8,156 nucleotides of DNA from Propionibacteriaceae bacterium (GTDB lineage Bacteria > Actinomycetota > Actinomycetes > Propionibacteriales > Propionibacteriaceae). Below are positions 6,416-8,156 of this stretch, one piece after another (within the stretch, counting starts at the first letter, position 1; every line of letters starts with the position of its first letter). The notes beneath the pieces are model-generated. The model was not told where the DNA came from and searched no databases. It saw only the letters and a program-made list of their open reading frames with translations. The stretch covers positions 1 through 8,156 of the forward strand of contig WRJP01000083.1 of assembly GCA_009778535.1 (NCBI GenBank), given 5' to 3'. The position numbers were made by a program, and so were the translations under genes.

Positions 6416-6455
6416 AGTGCTTTACAACCGCATTCAACAATCGGATAGAGGCACT

Positions 6456-6935
6456 ATGCAGGTACCTGAAATACTGACAGTGATAGCTCCGGTGGTTCAG
6501 ACCTGCGGCCTAGAGGTTGATCGGATAGACATACGTCCGGCGGGTCGACGCAAACTGGTTCAAATCTTCCTTGATGGTGATGGAGCGCAAGGACGCGGGC
6601 CGTCGTTAGATGAGATTTCGGACGCTACCCGAGCAATTTCAAAAGCATTGGATGAGTCCGAACTGGTTGGCAATCAGCCCTACACTTTGGAAGTTTCCAG
6701 CCGTGGAGTGAATCAAGCGCTGACCCATCCCAAGCATTACAGACGTAACGTGGGACGTTTGGTGGAGATTTCTTATCAGCCCGAAACTGGCGCGAAGTCC
6801 ATGATTGGACGTATTAAAGCAGTCAGTGACGAAATGGTCAGCCTTGCGCATGAAGGAACCACTGTAGATATTGCATATGAGCAGATTGCAAAAGCAGTAA
6901 TAAAGGTTGAACTTACCAAACCTGACGAGGAGTGA
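6456..6935 (+). CDS. rimP: Ribosome maturation factor RimP
   Basis: RimP helps assemble the 30S ribosomal subunit. Counting from ATG 6456 (159 residues), the N-terminal alpha/beta domain covers about 1-86, with IAPVVQTCGLEVDRIDIRPAG (10-30, interrupted by no gap), SLDEISDATRAISKALDE (50-67) and PYTLEVSSRGV (75-85). The C-terminal SH3-like domain covers about 90-155, beginning HPKHYRRNVGRLVEI. ATG 6456 is preceded by AGAGG at 6447-6451; a GTG at 6417 would add 13 residues unlike the family and has no ribosome site. The usual SSPGxxRPL motif reads SSRGVNQAL here. The gene is the first of the rimP-nusA-ylxR series and ends one base before nusA. Confidence 0.95.
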   Translation: MQVPEILTVIAPVVQTCGLEVDRIDIRPAGRRKLVQIFLDGDGAQGRGPSLDEISDATRAISKALDESELVGNQPYTLEVSSRGVNQALTHPKHYRRNVGRLVEISYQPETGAKSMIGRIKAVSDEMVSLAHEGTTVDIAYEQIAKAVIKVELTKPDEE

Positions 6936-6936
6936 C

Positions 6937-7905
6937 ATGGATATCGATATGACTGCTTTGCGTGCCCTTGAGCGTGACAAGGGAATCAGCCTTGACGTGC
7001 TAGTTGAAGCCATTGAAGAAGCGCTTCTGGGTGCCTACGCAAAAACTCCTGATGCGGTTGCCGGAGGACGCGCCGAACTGGAGCGCAAAACTGGCAAGGT
7101 GACCATCATCGTCCCCGAACTCAATGACGAAGGCGAAATAATCGGTGAAAGCCAAGACACACCAGAAGGCTTCGGAAGGGTAGCGGCAGCGACAGCCAGG
7201 CAGGTTATCCTGCAACGCTTACGTATCGCAGAAGACGAACGCAAATTTGGTCACTTTTCTGCCGCTGAAGGCGACATTCTTTTAGGAGTGGTACAGCAAG
7301 ACCGTGACTCCGCTACGGTGAGAGTTGATCTTGGCCAGATCGAGGCGATAATGCCTTTGTCAGAACAAGTTCCTGGAGAGGACTATTCGCATGGCAAGCG
7401 GCTGCGTTTCTATGTTGTAAGTGTGCGAAGAGACGAACGCGGCCCTCAGATAGTTGTGTCACGGACCCACCCGAATCTAGTGCAGAAGCTTTTCAAAGCA
7501 GAAGTTCCTGAGATTGAACAGAACATTGTTGAAATAATGGCTATCGCTCGCGAAGTGGGGCACCGTACCAAGATTTCGGTTCACAGCCACGATCCGAGTG
7601 TTTCGGCAAAAGGGGCATGTATCGGTCCAATGGGGCAACGAGTTCGAGCAGTCACGCATGAACTAAACGAAGAGAAGATAGACATCATTGACTACTCCGA
7701 AGACCCTGTTACCTACATTGCTTCGGCGCTTTCACCAGCGAAAGTGAGTTCAGTGACTGTTACTGATCACGCCGCTAAAGCGGCACGGGTGATAGTGCCT
7801 GATTATCAGCTATCGCTGGCAATTGGACGCGAGGGCCAAAATGCCAGACTGGCAGCAAGGCTGACTGGTTGGCGGATCGACATCCGGTCAGACACTTCGT
7901 CGTGA
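6937..7905 (+). CDS. nusA: Transcription termination/antitermination factor NusA
   Basis: NusA binds RNA polymerase and nascent RNA and modulates pausing, termination and antitermination. The 322-residue protein has the polymerase-binding N-terminal domain (about 1-115), an S1 domain (about 116-178, from GDILLGVVQQ to VVSRTHP), KH1 with GACIGPMGQRVRAV (226-239) and KH2 with AIGREGQNARLAARLTGW (295-312). It stops soon after KH2 and lacks the C-terminal acidic repeats of the E. coli protein, which is normal in actinobacteria. ATG 6937 has GAGGAG four bases upstream, inside the last codons of rimP, and gives the typical start MDIDMTALRAL; a TTG at 6907 is in frame but unlikely. Its stop overlaps the ylxR start as GTGA. 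Confidence 0.97.
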   Translation: MDIDMTALRALERDKGISLDVLVEAIEEALLGAYAKTPDAVAGGRAELERKTGKVTIIVPELNDEGEIIGESQDTPEGFGRVAAATARQVILQRLRIAEDERKFGHFSAAEGDILLGVVQQDRDSATVRVDLGQIEAIMPLSEQVPGEDYSHGKRLRFYVVSVRRDERGPQIVVSRTHPNLVQKLFKAEVPEIEQNIVEIMAIAREVGHRTKISVHSHDPSVSAKGACIGPMGQRVRAVTHELNEEKIDIIDYSEDPVTYIASALSPAKVSSVTVTDHAAKAARVIVPDYQLSLAIGREGQNARLAARLTGWRIDIRSDTSS

Positions 7906-8156
7906 AACACATCCCAGAACGTACCTGTGTGGGCTGTCGGTGCCGCGCCCGGAAAACCGAGTTGATCCGTATCGTTTCGGACACGAGCGGCGGCATTGTA
8001 GTTGACCTGCCCTGCAAACAAGGTGGAAGAGGAGCATATTTGCATCCTGCTTGCGCCGAACTTGCCTTAACGAAGCGGGCCTTAGCACGTGCGTTACGAA
8101 CGAGGGTCGATGCTGACCAGGTGCGAGCATGTTTTTTTGGCAACAATGCGTTAACT
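7902..8156 (+). CDS. ylxR: YlxR-family RNA-binding protein (DUF448), 3' end outside the window
   Basis: The GTG at 7902 overlaps the nusA stop (GTGA), and the frame stays open for 85 codons to the window edge. It begins MKHIPERTCVGCRCRARKTE; the family signature RTCVGCR (7-13) and the later GGRGAYLHPAC (41-51) followed by basic ALTKRALARALRTRV identify YlxR. The protein is a small basic RNA-binding factor encoded between nusA and infB in many Gram-positive bacteria; in Bacillus subtilis it has been reported to modulate RNase P (RnpM). No Shine-Dalgarno sequence is evident, so translation is probably coupled to nusA. The four cysteines C9, C12, C14 and C38 are noted, though metal binding is not established. 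A T7 run lies near the end. Confidence 0.93.
   Translation, partial: MKHIPERTCVGCRCRARKTELIRIVSDTSGGIVVDLPCKQGGRGAYLHPACAELALTKRALARALRTRVDADQVRACFFGNNALT

Noticed and set aside
7000..7244. Minus-strand ORFs within nusA, and others at 7477-8146
   Set aside because: They are shadows of nusA and ylxR; the plus-strand frames carry clear conserved domains.
1..8156. CRISPR arrays, tRNA or rRNA genes, insertion sequences
   Set aside because: No repeat-spacer array, cloverleaf, transposase or terminal inverted repeats were seen on reading both strands.

Overview
The window carries a low-to-mid GC (about half, judged by eye) actinobacterial chromosome segment. The order rimP-nusA-ylxR on the plus strand is the conserved start of the nusA/infB operon. 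The NusA N-terminus (MDIDMTALRAL) and KH1 loop (GACIGPMGQRVRAV), together with a proS that looks leaderless, fit Actinomycetota. I cannot name a genus from the sequence.

Layout. Positions 1-148 hold no convincing gene, only a GC-rich hairpin and a 26-codon ORF of doubtful meaning. On the minus strand 801-149 is a vapBC-type toxin-antitoxin pair with a GTGA stop/start overlap. Divergent from it, 917-2713 on the plus strand is proS, the bacterial-type prolyl-tRNA synthetase with an inserted editing domain. Its 3' end overlaps by 12 bp the end of a convergent minus-strand operon (5047-2702) of three tightly packed genes: a DUF2975 membrane protein, a small Cro/C1-type HTH regulator, and a DUF4173 multi-pass membrane protein. 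Upstream of the first gene lie two 13-bp repeats 21 bp apart that overlap a TTATCG-type inverted repeat, a good candidate operator. Next on the minus strand (6314-5160) is a class V PLP aminotransferase of the alanine/serine-glyoxylate family. The intergenic region between it and rimP contains a perfect 7-bp inverted repeat (TTAGCTA/TAGCTAA). The plus strand then carries rimP (6456-6935), nusA (6937-7905) and the 5' part of ylxR (7902 to the window end), essentially without gaps.

How the genes work together. proS and rimP-nusA-ylxR are translation and transcription housekeeping genes. Three accessory units sit between or beside them: vapBC, the DUF2975-HTH-DUF4173 cassette, and the aminotransferase. 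The HTH/membrane-protein cassette is the best candidate for an under-described system: a cytoplasmic DNA-binding protein produced with two integral membrane proteins of unknown function, with a probable autoregulatory operator.

Several starts were moved inward from the longest ORF because a clear Shine-Dalgarno sequence or family comparison favours a later codon (DUF2975 5047, DUF4173 4342, aminotransferase 6314, rimP 6456, nusA 6937).
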